A stretch of 64,000 nucleotides of DNA. Origin: Chloroflexaceae bacterium. GTDB taxonomy: Bacteria > Chloroflexota > Chloroflexia > Chloroflexales > Chloroflexaceae. Made by a program: the position numbers and the translations under genes. The notes under the pieces were generated by a model that saw nothing but the letters and a program-made list of their open reading frames with translations, did not search any database and had not been told where the DNA came from. The first letter of the stretch is position 1; every line of letters starts with the position of its first letter. Positions 28,301 through 36,775 of the stretch are shown here, in pieces. The DNA lies in assembly GCA_028282325.1 (NCBI GenBank), contig JANQID010000083.1:1-64000 (forward strand), written 5' to 3'.

Positions 28301-29419
28301 ATGCACATCGTTCACATCTACAAAGATTATTACCCCGTATTAGGCGGAATCGAGAATCATCTGCGCGTGCTGGCCGAAGGTCTGGCTGCGCGCGGTCATC
28401 GTGTCACGGTGCTGGTCTCCAACACCGGCTCGCGCGACGTGATTACGAGGATGGGCGACCTGACCGTGATCAAGGCCGGGCGTATGTCGCAACTGGCTTC
28501 CACGCCGCTTAGCCCGCGGATGTTGCTCCACGCTCGCCGCCTGACCGATGTTGATCTCGTACATCTGCACGTTCCGTACCCGCCCGGCGACCTGGCCGCG
28601 CTAGCTATTCCCGGTCGCCCGCCGCTGGCGGTCTATTACCACAGCGACGTCGTGCGCCAGAAGACGCTGCTACGCTTTTATCGACCGCTGCTTGAGCATA
28701 CGCTCGACCGGGCGACGCGCATCATCGCCAGCAGCCCGGCCTACATCACCAGTTCGCCCTGGCTACGCCTCCGCGCCGATCGTTGCGTCATCGCGCCACT
28801 CAGCGTTGATCCCCGCCGCTTCGCCAACCCCGACCCGGCAGCAGTCACCAACCTGCGCGCGCGCTACGACTCGCCGCTGCTGTTGTTTGTCGGCAGATTG
28901 CGCTACTATAAAGGATTGCATATCTTGCTCAATGCGCTGCCGCACATACGCAATGCCGCTCGGTTGCTGATCGTCGGCGTCGGGTCGGAGGAGCCCAACC
29001 TGCGCGCGCAGGTCGCAGCGACGCCCGGATTGAAGGAGCGCGTTCATTTCCTCGGCGAAGTCAGCGACACGGAGTTGGCAACCATCTACGCTGCGGCAAA
29101 TATATTCGTGCTGCCGTCGCACCTGCGTTCCGAAGCCTTCGGCATCGTCCAACTTGAGGCGCAGGCCGCCGGTTTGCCTGTCGTCTGCAGCGAATTGGGC
29201 ACCGGCACCAGCTACATTAACCGCCACGGCGAGACCGGTTTTGTCGTCCCGCCCGCCGACCCGACGGCGCTGGCGCGGGCCATCGATGTGCTGCTCGCCA
29301 ACCCCGATCTGGCCCGCAAGATGGGCGCGGCTGGCCAAGCGCGTGCGACAAGCGCCTTCGATCATCGTACAATGATCACGCGGATGGAGGAGATCTACCG
29401 CAAGATGATTGCATCCTGA
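28301..29419 (+). CDS. glycosyltransferase family 4 protein
   Basis: A 372-residue retaining GT-B glycosyltransferase. The N-terminal domain begins MHIVHIYKDYYPVLGGIENH with the Gly-rich loop. The C-terminal domain shows LLFVGRLRYYKGLHILLNAL and the GT4 EX7E motif in SEAFGIVQLEAQAAGLPVV. It probably uses an NDP-sugar to extend a lipid-linked glycan at the cytoplasmic membrane face. Start placed at ATG 28301 (GGGATGCAG upstream) rather than 28256, because family members start at this motif. GC content is visibly higher than in the preceding gap. Confidence 0.88.
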   Translation: MHIVHIYKDYYPVLGGIENHLRVLAEGLAARGHRVTVLVSNTGSRDVITRMGDLTVIKAGRMSQLASTPLSPRMLLHARRLTDVDLVHLHVPYPPGDLAALAIPGRPPLAVYYHSDVVRQKTLLRFYRPLLEHTLDRATRIIASSPAYITSSPWLRLRADRCVIAPLSVDPRRFANPDPAAVTNLRARYDSPLLLFVGRLRYYKGLHILLNALPHIRNAARLLIVGVGSEEPNLRAQVAATPGLKERVHFLGEVSDTELATIYAAANIFVLPSHLRSEAFGIVQLEAQAAGLPVVCSELGTGTSYINRHGETGFVVPPADPTALARAIDVLLANPDLARKMGAAGQARATSAFDHRTMITRMEEIYRKMIAS

Positions 29420-29554
29420 AGAGCGCAAGGTCATCGTCCATTTCTGATCGTTTGGGCAGAGCACGAGAAAACCGTTCCGGCGACGCAGTGTACGATGTTC
29501 GCTCCGCCTGAGCGATCTGGATCGCGCATTTTCAGAGAGAGGAGATATCGCGAG

Positions 29555-30097
29555 ATGCCCCGTGAATTCATCGTGTACGCATGCCCGATCGGCCCGTTGG
29601 CGCAACGAATCGACGGTTTCTACGAACGGACGCTCCGCAAAGTCGGTCACAATCGCGCTCATGACTATATGGCACACTGCACGCTGACCGGTTTCTTTCA
29701 CGACGAGGTCGAGGCTATTCCAAGCTATGTTAACGCGCTCGACGAAGCACTGGCAAGGGCGCGTTCGACCCAGCCCACGCCAGTGGTGCGCATCCTGGGT
29801 GTGGAGTTGCAGGAGAACTTCCACGGCTTGCTGCTCGACTCACCGTGGCTCAAAGCGTTGACCGCCGACTTTGCCGCCGCCGTCGATTCCCCCTCGCGCC
29901 GCGATGACCTGCGGCTGAAGGATTGGCTACACCTCAGTCTGGCCTACGATTTCCCGCCGGAGCAAGGACCAAAGCTGGCCCGGATTGCCAAAGAGATGAT
30001 CGACATACACTTGCCGGTGCATTGGGATTTGCGCTTCTACGAGCGCCATGTCAAAGATGGCTGGATCAGCCATGTCGTCTGGCCGCTCGACTCGTAG
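29555..30097 (+). CDS. 2H (LigT-fold) phosphoesterase
   Basis: A 180-residue protein of the 2H phosphoesterase superfamily. The two catalytic HxTx/HxSx motifs are HCTLTGFF (about residues 42-49) and LHLSLAYDF (about 123-131). Superfamily members open cyclic nucleotide-type phosphates; the plant CPDase branch acts on ADP-ribose 1'',2''-cyclic phosphate. It is convergent with the C-P lyase operon, which lacks phnP, the usual gene for opening ribose 1,2-cyclic phosphate, so a replacement role is conceivable. Start at MPREFIVYA, ATG 29555, with GAGGAG upstream; a 20-codon extension is ignored. Confidence 0.8.
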   Translation: MPREFIVYACPIGPLAQRIDGFYERTLRKVGHNRAHDYMAHCTLTGFFHDEVEAIPSYVNALDEALARARSTQPTPVVRILGVELQENFHGLLLDSPWLKALTADFAAAVDSPSRRDDLRLKDWLHLSLAYDFPPEQGPKLARIAKEMIDIHLPVHWDLRFYERHVKDGWISHVVWPLDS

Positions 30098-30181
30098 CAC
30101 GATATCATCCAACGTCAGACAAACATTCGCACGCGGGGCGACCAGCTTCCCCTGCGTGCATTGGCGTTGGCCGACCTCAAC

Positions 30182-30202
30182 GATCCGGCTAGAGGCCGGA
30201 TC
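30182..30202. terminator. convergent hairpin at the end of the phn operon
   Basis: A perfect 8-pair GC-rich stem (30182-30189 with 30195-30202) with a 5-base loop. Its last base is shared with the stop codon of the acetyltransferase gene, and it lies between the convergent 2H phosphoesterase and phn units. No T tract. Confidence 0.45.
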
Positions 30203-30861
30203 TACGACGGGCCATACTTTTCAATAAACGTGTTGATGTCGCGCAGATCCTCGAAGCGTTCCTCCAGCATCTGACGATCCCATTCCCACCAGGCAATCGC
30301 CAGCAGTTGCGCGCTAATCTCTGGTGCAAAGCGCATACGGAGCAGGCGGGCCGGAACGCCAACCACAATCGTATAGGGATCCACGTCTTTCGTCACCACC
30401 GCGCCTGCGCCGACCACTGCGCCCGTGCCGATGCGCACGCCGGGCATAATAACAGCCCCGTGGCCGATCCAAACATCGTGGCCAACAACGCAGGCCGCCG
30501 AGCGACGCCAATCGAAGAAGGCCTCATCGTCTGTGTCGGCAAAACCATATTGGGCGCGCCGATAGGTCATATGGTGCTGAGTCACCCGCTCCATCGGATG
30601 GTTGCCCGGATTAATCCGCACGTGAGATGCGATCGAGCAGAATTTGCCGACCTGGGTATAGATGATTGACACGTCGCCGGCGGCGTAGCTATAGTCATCA
30701 AACGACGACTCGACGATTGTCGAATGAGCGCCGATCTCGGTCCAACCGCCGATCTGGCTGGCGTAAACAATGGAAGTCGGGTGGATGGTCGGGCGCTCGC
30801 TCAGGCGCGTGGGCTGGCGTGAGCGCAATGTTTCGGGAAATACATCGATCTGATACAACAT
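30202..30861 (-). CDS. phosphonate-operon hexapeptide-repeat acyltransferase
   Basis: A 219-residue left-handed beta-helix acyltransferase of the kind found in C-P lyase operons (TIGR03308-like, xenobiotic/chloramphenicol acetyltransferase fold). Hexapeptide repeats are visible as [33 protein letters not shown] and the C-terminal [20 protein letters not shown]. The catalytic-type His is in [10 protein letters not shown]. Its substrate is not settled for the family; acetylation of an aminophosphonate or pathway intermediate is the usual suggestion. Last gene of the phn operon, 17 bases after phnM. Confidence 0.85.
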   Translation of the reverse strand: MLYQIDVFPETLRSRQPTRLSERPTIHPTSIVYASQIGGWTEIGAHSTIVESSFDDYSYAAGDVSIIYTQVGKFCSIASHVRINPGNHPMERVTQHHMTYRRAQYGFADTDDEAFFDWRRSAACVVGHDVWIGHGAVIMPGVRIGTGAVVGAGAVVTKDVDPYTIVVGVPARLLRMRFAPEISAQLLAIAWWEWDRQMLEERFEDLRDINTFIEKYGPS

Positions 30862-30878
30862 GCAGAACCTCTATCACC

Positions 30879-32060
30879 CTACAACCACGCGGATCGGCGC
30901 GCCATCATACCATCCCAGTAGATCGGCGCGCCGTGGCGTAACGTGCCGCGCACACGCGGGCGTCCGTCGGTTTCGATCAGCGCCAGGTCGGCGCTCTTGC
31001 CAACGGAGATGCGGCCCCGATCATGCAAATTCAACGCATCGGCGACGTTCTGGCTGACCAGATGCGCCGCCTCGTGCAACGGCAATACGCCGGCATTGAC
31101 CAGGATGAACACCGACTGAAACAGCCCGGCAGGATAGTAGTCGGCGGCAAGAATATCGACGACGCCGGCCGCGATCGCCTCCGTCGCGCTCAAGTTGCCG
31201 GAATGCGAACCGCTCCGCAGCACATTTGGCGCTCCCATAACAACGTGCATTCCCCGTCGCCGCGCTTCCTGCGCCGCCTCCAGCGTTACCGGGAATTCGC
31301 AGATCGTCGCGCCCAGGCTGGCCACCAGATCCACCTTCTCGATCGTATCGTCGTCGTGCGAAGCAATTGTGAGGCCCTGACCTACAGCGAGCGTCGCGAT
31401 GTCGCGGGCGAGTTCCCAATTCGACTGCGCATCGTCGGCCTTCTGCATCCGCTCGGCCAGCTCGGCCTCGACATAGGCCCGATCAACTTTGCGCCACTTG
31501 GCGATGAAGGTGATGTAGTGTTCAATGTCGCGGTATTGCCCCTGACCGGGGGTGTGATCCATCAACGAGATTATGTGTAACTGATCGGCGTTAAGCATCT
31601 CGACCAAGAAGGGTGCGATGCTCGGCGTCGAGACCTCGAAGCGGGCATGAACCAGGAAATCGATCAGCAGGCGGTCGCGCAGCGCGTTGATCGTCGTGAT
31701 CATATCGCGCACGATCGTGCGGGAGCGCACGCTATCTTCCCGCTCATTTTCATAGAATGATAGCGCGGCGTAGGCCGTCGTGACGCCTGCACCGGCCAGG
31801 CGCTTATCAAGCTCGAACAGCGCCATATCGGTCGGGAAATGCGTGCTCGGTCGCGGTTCGATCTCGCGTTCGAGCATGTCGCCGTGCATATCGATGACGC
31901 CGGGGAGCGCCGTCAGACCGCAGCAATCAACCCACGCCGCTTCCTCGCGCCGCGGCGCCGGCCCTTCGACAATCTCGGCGATGCGTCCGTCGCTCAGGCG
32001 CAGCGAACCGCGTTCAAGCGTTTGATCGGGCAAGACGACGCGCAGGTCACTCAGCCACAT
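30879..32060 (-). CDS. phnM: alpha-D-ribose 1-methylphosphonate 5-triphosphate diphosphatase
   Basis: PhnM, 393 residues, an amidohydrolase-fold enzyme that removes pyrophosphate from ribose-phosphonate triphosphate to give the monophosphate substrate of PhnJ. The metal-binding HxD-type motif is PGVIDMHGDMLERE. Further family segments are IISLMDHTPGQGQYRD, GLTIASHDDDT and MGAPNVLRSGSHSGNLSA. The product then goes to PhnJ. Start ATG 32058-32060 with GAGGAG nine bases upstream; it overlaps the end of phnL by 14 bases, so translation is coupled. Confidence 0.95.
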   Translation of the reverse strand: MWLSDLRVVLPDQTLERGSLRLSDGRIAEIVEGPAPRREEAAWVDCCGLTALPGVIDMHGDMLEREIEPRPSTHFPTDMALFELDKRLAGAGVTTAYAALSFYENEREDSVRSRTIVRDMITTINALRDRLLIDFLVHARFEVSTPSIAPFLVEMLNADQLHIISLMDHTPGQGQYRDIEHYITFIAKWRKVDRAYVEAELAERMQKADDAQSNWELARDIATLAVGQGLTIASHDDDTIEKVDLVASLGATICEFPVTLEAAQEARRRGMHVVMGAPNVLRSGSHSGNLSATEAIAAGVVDILAADYYPAGLFQSVFILVNAGVLPLHEAAHLVSQNVADALNLHDRGRISVGKSADLALIETDGRPRVRGTLRHGAPIYWDGMMARRSAWL

Positions 32061-32775
32061 TGGCGTACTCCTCACCATTGCGCCGGGATCCACTGTCTGG
32101 CGGCGCGAGATAGAGTTCATTGTCGATCAGCCCACGAACATCTTCCGGATGATGAAATACGCCGATCATCGCGACGCCGCGCGCTTTCAACTGCCCAAGC
32201 CGCTCAACCAGCGCCGCGCGAGCCTCGGCATCAAGCGAGGCGGTCGGTTCGTCGAGCAACAGCAGGCGGCGCGGCGCGATCAATGCGCGGGCCAGGTTGA
32301 CCTTCTGCTGCTCGCCGCCGGAAAAGGTCGCCGGATAGGCCGACCAGATCTCCGGCTTAAGGCCGAAAGCGGCCAGCCATTCGCGAGCTTCGCGTTGCGC
32401 GGTTTCCCAATCGTGGCCCAGCAACAGCAACGGCTCAGCAACCAGATCCAGCGCACTGACACGCGGACGCGGGCGCAGAAATTGCGAGACGTTGCCGATT
32501 TCGCTCCGCCGCAGCCACATAATGTCCACATCGGCGGCCCGCGCCAGGTCGATTGCACCGGCAGTCGAGGTGAACATCGCTTGCCCCGCCGATGGCACAT
32601 AGGCGCGATACAGACAACGCAGCAAGGTCGATTTGCCGACGCCGTTCGGCCCGCGCACGAGTAGAAACTCGCCCGCGTGCAGCGTGAACGAAACCCAGTC
32701 GAACGCAGCGACTTCACGCTCGATCTGGTGTATATGAAAGCGTTTGCTCAACTCATGGACGTGGAGAATGGTCAT
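32047..32775 (-). CDS. phnL: C-P lyase ABC-type ATPase PhnL
   Basis: PhnL, 242 residues, an ABC ATPase without a membrane partner that associates with the C-P lyase complex. Walker A is VRGPNGVGKSTLLRCLY, the signature is FSGGEQQKVNLARALI, Walker B is LLLLDEPTASLD and the H-loop is VFHHPED. PhnI with PhnG, PhnH and PhnL is needed to load phosphonate onto a nucleoside triphosphate. Start MTILHVHELS at ATG 32773-32775; a 49-codon open extension upstream is outside the family. It is 97 bases after phnK, the widest gap in the phnG-phnM stretch. Confidence 0.94.
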   Translation of the reverse strand: MTILHVHELSKRFHIHQIEREVAAFDWVSFTLHAGEFLLVRGPNGVGKSTLLRCLYRAYVPSAGQAMFTSTAGAIDLARAADVDIMWLRRSEIGNVSQFLRPRPRVSALDLVAEPLLLLGHDWETAQREAREWLAAFGLKPEIWSAYPATFSGGEQQKVNLARALIAPRRLLLLDEPTASLDAEARAALVERLGQLKARGVAMIGVFHHPEDVRGLIDNELYLAPPDSGSRRNGEEYANVAE

Positions 32776-32872
32776 TCCTATGCGCCTTGCAAATCTGTCA
32801 GATGCGACAAAACGTAAAAACGTGCGCCTGGTCCGGCACGCCGAACATGACAGGTCGCGAGCTTGGCCTCCC

Positions 32873-33679
32873 CTATAACTTCGCATGCACCAGTTGCTGG
32901 GTGTACGGATGTTGCGGATCATCGAGCACCTGGTCGGTCAGACCCTGCTCGACCACGCACCCGCGACGCATCACCATCACCCGATCGGCAAGCGTGCGGA
33001 TCACGCCCAGGTCGTGCGAGACAATCACCGTGGCGATGCGCAATTCACGCCGCAGCCGGATCAGCGTGTCGAGCACCAGCGCCTGAACCGACACATCCAG
33101 CCCGGTGGTCGGCTCGTCGAGCAGCAGCGCCGCCGGTTTGAGCGCAATCGCCTTGGCCAGTTGCACCCGCTGTTGCATACCGCCGGAGAGGCGGATCGGC
33201 AGGTCGTCCATTCGATCCAGCGGGAACTCTGAGACGGCGAGCGATTCGCGAGCGGTGCGGCGCAACGTGGCGAACGTGCGCTCGCCGGCCATAATCAGGC
33301 GTTCGGCGACATTGCCGCTGCTGGTCGTGCGCATGCGCAAACCCAGGTGCGGGTTCTGATAGACAATGCCGATCTGGTTGATGCGCACCTCGCGGCGGTG
33401 ATAGCGATCCAGATCAAATAGATTTACCCCATCATACTCCGGCAGATCGAGATAATACTCACCCCCGTCGGTAGCCTCTTCCAGGTTGAGCAGCCGCAGC
33501 ACGGTGGACTTGCCCGAACCCGACTCGCCGACGATGCCCAGCATCTCGCCGGGATAGACTGTCACGTCAACGCCATCGACGGCAGTGAGGCGACCATAGC
33601 GCTTGACCAGGCCGCGCGCCTGGAGCAGCGGGCGGGTTATCACCAGGCGAGGTGCGTCAAACATAGTTGCGGCCATCAT
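32873..33679 (-). CDS. phnK: C-P lyase ABC-type ATPase PhnK
   Basis: PhnK, 268 residues, an ABC ATPase related to oligopeptide-transport ATPases that docks on the PhnJ side of the C-P lyase core. Walker A GIVGESGSGKSTVLRLL, signature LSGGMQQRVQLAKAIA, Walker B ALLLDEPTTGLD and H-loop VSHDLGV are all intact, so ATP hydrolysis is expected. Three tandem start codons (GTG-ATG-ATG from 33682) follow ACGAGGG; the first ATG is used. Only a few bases separate it from phnJ. Confidence 0.95.
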   Translation of the reverse strand: MMAATMFDAPRLVITRPLLQARGLVKRYGRLTAVDGVDVTVYPGEMLGIVGESGSGKSTVLRLLNLEEATDGGEYYLDLPEYDGVNLFDLDRYHRREVRINQIGIVYQNPHLGLRMRTTSSGNVAERLIMAGERTFATLRRTARESLAVSEFPLDRMDDLPIRLSGGMQQRVQLAKAIALKPAALLLDEPTTGLDVSVQALVLDTLIRLRRELRIATVIVSHDLGVIRTLADRVMVMRRGCVVEQGLTDQVLDDPQHPYTQQLVHAKL

Positions 33680-33688
33680 CACCCTCGT

Positions 33689-34648
33689 TTACAGTTCAAT
33701 GTCTTGGCCATCGCGCGACTTCAGATAGCCCGGCTTATAGAACTCGCCGTTCGAGTCGTAATACGTCGGGCCAATTTTCACCGTCTCGCCGCGTAACCGT
33801 TTGATCAGCTTCTCGGCATAGCCGGTATCAGACAGGCGGAACAGGGACGTGCCATCGGGTTGGGGCACTTCATCCATATATTTGTGCGCCGCGCCGGTAT
33901 TTGCACAAACCCGATCCGCCTGACTCTCGACCCGAAAGTGGACATCGGCGAACTCGATCGGGTAAACGTCGGTGTACGGCGGAACGGCATAGAGGCGCTT
34001 CTCGCGCCCGGCGGAAAGCAGCGTCAGGTGAGGCGCCTGGTGCAACGTCGGCGTATCCCAGCGCGGAATCGGACTAGGGCTCATCAGATAACGCTGGTGA
34101 ACCATCACCGGATAGCTGGCGCCGCCAATAAACTGCTTGAAACGCACAAGCTGCTCGTAGAGGCTGAGCCACATCAGTGCATAGTCGGCGTCGGCGTGCA
34201 TTTCGCGCGCCCGCGACATATTCGGCTCGACGTGGCGCAGCGGTTCGGGATCGGGCACCTGCAACACCAGCGCCTGACGTTCACGCAGACGTTCCTCCGG
34301 GACGCGGTGACGGCTCTGAATAATCGTCGCCCGGCAGGCGTCGGTGGTCGTCGCAACGCCGGTCATTCGCGCGATAAAGCGCCGCAGGTTCGCCGCGTTC
34401 ACCGAATCGTCGGCGCCCTGGTCAATCACCTTGAGCACGTCGTCCGGGCCGGCAAGGCTCAACGTAACTTGCAAGCCGCCGGTGCCCCACCCGCGTGCGA
34501 TGGGCAATTCGCGGCTGGCGTAGGTAACCTGATAGCCTGGAATGGCAATCGCCTTGAGCATCCGCCGCCGTAATTCACGCTTCGCGAAGGCATCCAGAAA
34601 ACCATAGCTATAGTCTTGACGCGGCGCGGCCAGTTCGGCAAGTTTCAC
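33689..34648 (-). CDS. phnJ: C-P lyase catalytic subunit PhnJ, lacking three of four signature cysteines
   Basis: PhnJ, 319 residues (281 in E. coli), cleaves the C-P bond of 5-phosphoribosyl-1-phosphonate, in known forms by SAM radical chemistry. Conserved features are AIPGYQV with Gly38 (E. coli Gly32 radical site), YASRELPIARGWGTGG, KVIDQGADD, SRHRVPE with His114 (E. coli His108), and AGREKRLYAVPP. E. coli uses Cys241/244/266 for 4Fe-4S and Cys272 as thiyl radical. Here the segments read VCANTGAAHKYMDE and FRLSDTGYAEKL: Cys248 is kept, but Thr251, Leu272 and Ala278 replace the other three. The only other Cys is Cys105. A 40-residue C-terminal extension follows. Start GTG overlaps phnI (GTGA). 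Confidence 0.93.
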   Translation of the reverse strand: MKLAELAAPRQDYSYGFLDAFAKRELRRRMLKAIAIPGYQVTYASRELPIARGWGTGGLQVTLSLAGPDDVLKVIDQGADDSVNAANLRRFIARMTGVATTTDACRATIIQSRHRVPEERLRERQALVLQVPDPEPLRHVEPNMSRAREMHADADYALMWLSLYEQLVRFKQFIGGASYPVMVHQRYLMSPSPIPRWDTPTLHQAPHLTLLSAGREKRLYAVPPYTDVYPIEFADVHFRVESQADRVCANTGAAHKYMDEVPQPDGTSLFRLSDTGYAEKLIKRLRGETVKIGPTYYDSNGEFYKPGYLKSRDGQDIEL

Positions 34649-35778
34649 GAGGGTGCTCCTTGCTGCTCTGAAGCTTCCGCTTTCTGCTCGTCCAGCACCC
34701 GCCGCAGCGCTTCCAGGCTGCTGCTGAAAGTCACGTAGTGCGGGAGCTTATAGTGGATGCAGAAACCCGACGCTTCCACCGGCTCGGTGTGATAGAGCAC
34801 GAACTCTTCTGTGTGAGCCGGGTGAGCGTCCGGGCTATCCATTTCCAGGTCGAGCATCGAGCCGGCGATGGTCTTGACCTCGTTCCAGCCCAGCGTTGCG
34901 GTAAAACCCAACGCCAGCTTCGCCTGACCTTCGGCGAATGTGTTGACCACTTCGGCCTGGCTGACTCGTACACGGCCCGCGCTGAACACGACACCGGTGA
35001 TCGGATGGCGCAAGTTAACATCAGCATAACCCAGGCGCACCTCGTTCACGGTCGGGTGGATGAGGCCATAGCCGCGCATGCTGGCGTAGCCGAGCGACAA
35101 CACGCCGCCGGTGTCAGCGCGAGCCAGCGACTGCAAGCGATGTGCACGCGGCGCAGGGAAGCTAATTGGATCACGGGTGACGTCGGGCAATTCCGCCGGA
35201 TCAACCGGATCGCGTTCAGGCAGCGGGTCAAGCAAGCCGTTGAGCCGGTGCCATGCAGCGACGGGCGGGTAGGTCGCCGGGGCGGGTTCATCGGCCTGGA
35301 CAAGCTCGGCGTCAGTTCCAGTCTCGCGACTGTTATGGGATTGCGCCGCCGCGTCGGTTGCGCCTGTCGCTCCCCGGTCATCCAGCACATCGAGCCGCAA
35401 CAGACGATGACTGTAATCCAGCGTCGGTCCGAGCATCTGGCCGCCGGGAATGTCTTTGAATGCCGCCGAGATGCGCCGCGTAGTCAACATCTGTTCTTGG
35501 GCGATGGTTTCGGCGTAGGCCAGGCGCGGCTGAGTGGAGCGATAGGCACGCAACAACAGCACTGCCTCGTAGAGATCGCCGCCCGCCTGCGCAATTGCCA
35601 GCGCCGTCAGTTCGGGCGCATAGAGCGAGCCTTCGCCCATCACACGATCAACCAGGTAAGGCAGGCTCTGCTCAATGGCGCGCACGGTCGCGGCTGTGAT
35701 CGGGCCGTTGAGCGCGTGGTATAACAATGTCGCCTGCCGGGTCGCCTGTTCGCCTCCTCGCGCAGCAACGTAGGCCAT
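34645..35778 (-). CDS. phnI: C-P lyase subunit PhnI
   Basis: PhnI, 377 residues, nucleosidase-like subunit of the C-P lyase core that, with PhnG, PhnH and PhnL, swaps the base of a nucleoside triphosphate for phosphonate. Family segments are MAYVAARGGEQA, MLTTRRISAAFKDIPGGQML, SLGYASMRGYGLIHPTVNEV and FVLYHTEPVEASGFCIHYKLPHYV. His342 and His347 match the E. coli His328/His333 metal pair at the PhnI-PhnJ active site. Cys340, the only cysteine, sits two residues before that pair. An acidic, low-complexity insert (about 155-190) is unusual. Its ATG shares a base with the phnH stop. Confidence 0.95.
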   Translation of the reverse strand: MAYVAARGGEQATRQATLLYHALNGPITAATVRAIEQSLPYLVDRVMGEGSLYAPELTALAIAQAGGDLYEAVLLLRAYRSTQPRLAYAETIAQEQMLTTRRISAAFKDIPGGQMLGPTLDYSHRLLRLDVLDDRGATGATDAAAQSHNSRETGTDAELVQADEPAPATYPPVAAWHRLNGLLDPLPERDPVDPAELPDVTRDPISFPAPRAHRLQSLARADTGGVLSLGYASMRGYGLIHPTVNEVRLGYADVNLRHPITGVVFSAGRVRVSQAEVVNTFAEGQAKLALGFTATLGWNEVKTIAGSMLDLEMDSPDAHPAHTEEFVLYHTEPVEASGFCIHYKLPHYVTFSSSLEALRRVLDEQKAEASEQQGAPS

Positions 35779-36326
35779 CAGAACACCTCCACCTGCGTTG
35801 TACGGGGCAATCCCACTATCCAGTCGTTCATCACCAGAAACACATCCCAACCCAGCGGATAGCGGATCATCTCGGCGCGCAACGCCCAGAACGCAGTCGG
35901 CAGCGCGCCCACAGTCAGATGAATGGCGCCATCGACGCCTGGCCCGCGTAGCCGTAGCCGCTGGCCCTCGTCGAAGTTGCACCCTAACACCAGCGTCGCC
36001 GACGCATCGGGATATGCATAGGTTCCGACCGGCGCCATTCGCAGCGTGACCAGATCATCTTCGCACAATGTCGGATAGAACTGATACAGCGCCGATTGCG
36101 GCGGATGCATACGTGCGCCGAGCTGCCCGATCGCGCGCGCAAACTCAGGATGCGGGGTATAGAAGCTCGTTTCCAGATCGACCAGCGCCTCGGCGACAAC
36201 CTCAAACGCCACTTGCCCGGCGGCAGGGAGAATATGAATACGCCCTGGATAGCTGAGCGACCACATCAGCGCGGTAAACGTATCGCGCATACGCGCTTCG
36301 GCGGCATTCATCGCTATTTGAACCAT
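35778..36326 (-). CDS. phnH: C-P lyase subunit PhnH
   Basis: PhnH, 182 residues, part of the PhnGHIJ core complex with a PLP-transferase-like fold but no cofactor. It begins with the typical RMRDTFTALMWSLSYPGR and has ALVDLETSFYT, GTYAYPDASATLVLG and RGPGVDG-type segments, ending near WIVGLPRTTQVEVF. The ATG shares its A with the phnG stop, and its own stop shares a base with the phnI start, so phnG-phnH-phnI-phnJ are translationally coupled. Confidence 0.94.
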   Translation of the reverse strand: MVQIAMNAAEARMRDTFTALMWSLSYPGRIHILPAAGQVAFEVVAEALVDLETSFYTPHPEFARAIGQLGARMHPPQSALYQFYPTLCEDDLVTLRMAPVGTYAYPDASATLVLGCNFDEGQRLRLRGPGVDGAIHLTVGALPTAFWALRAEMIRYPLGWDVFLVMNDWIVGLPRTTQVEVF

Positions 36327-36760
36327 CAGAACGTCTCCATCTCTACCCGCGTCGCTTCGACATAGCGCAGCAATTCACGATCCGCATCATCAAGCGCGCG
36401 AGATTGTTCCGCCACAAACGCATCGATGCGCTCGTGCGCGAGCCCGGCGGCACTGGCAGCGTCGATCAACGCGATGGCGAGCGCTTGCTCAAGGTCGCGA
36501 CCCAGACACGCCGCATAGCCCTCGCTGCCGTTTCCGATCTGCACCCGCGCCTCGGCGACCAGCGCCTCGCCCAGGTAGAAGGTCTCGCCCTTTACGGTTT
36601 CGGTCATCGGCAGCATCACCAGGCCGGTACGATTTTGGAGCACCGTGATCGTGCCCAGTTCGGGGATGAGTGCATCGGCAAACTGCTTGACCGCCTCCGC
36701 CGGGGCGCGGTTGAGCACGCTCAAATATCGGGCCTGATTCGGGTACGCATGTGTCGTCAT
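36326..36760 (-). CDS. phnG: C-P lyase subunit PhnG
   Basis: PhnG, 144 residues, smallest core subunit of C-P lyase, similar in fold to half of PhnI/PhnJ. The segments NRTGLVMLPMTETVKGETFY and GEALVAEARVQIGNGSEGYA followed by ACLGRDLEQALAIALIDAA are characteristic. No clear Shine-Dalgarno is present; a stable RNA hairpin (36776-36807) ends only about 15 bases before the ATG. This is the first enzyme gene after the transport genes. Confidence 0.93.
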   Translation of the reverse strand: MTTHAYPNQARYLSVLNRAPAEAVKQFADALIPELGTITVLQNRTGLVMLPMTETVKGETFYLGEALVAEARVQIGNGSEGYAACLGRDLEQALAIALIDAASAAGLAHERIDAFVAEQSRALDDADRELLRYVEATRVEMETF

Positions 36761-36775
36761 AATAATATTGGCTGA

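Noticed and set aside
33820-33920. A frameshift or pseudogene as the reason for the missing PhnJ cysteines
   Set aside because: The reading frame is continuous, conserved residues lie on both sides and between the changed positions, and the gene keeps coupled start and stop overlaps with intact neighbours.
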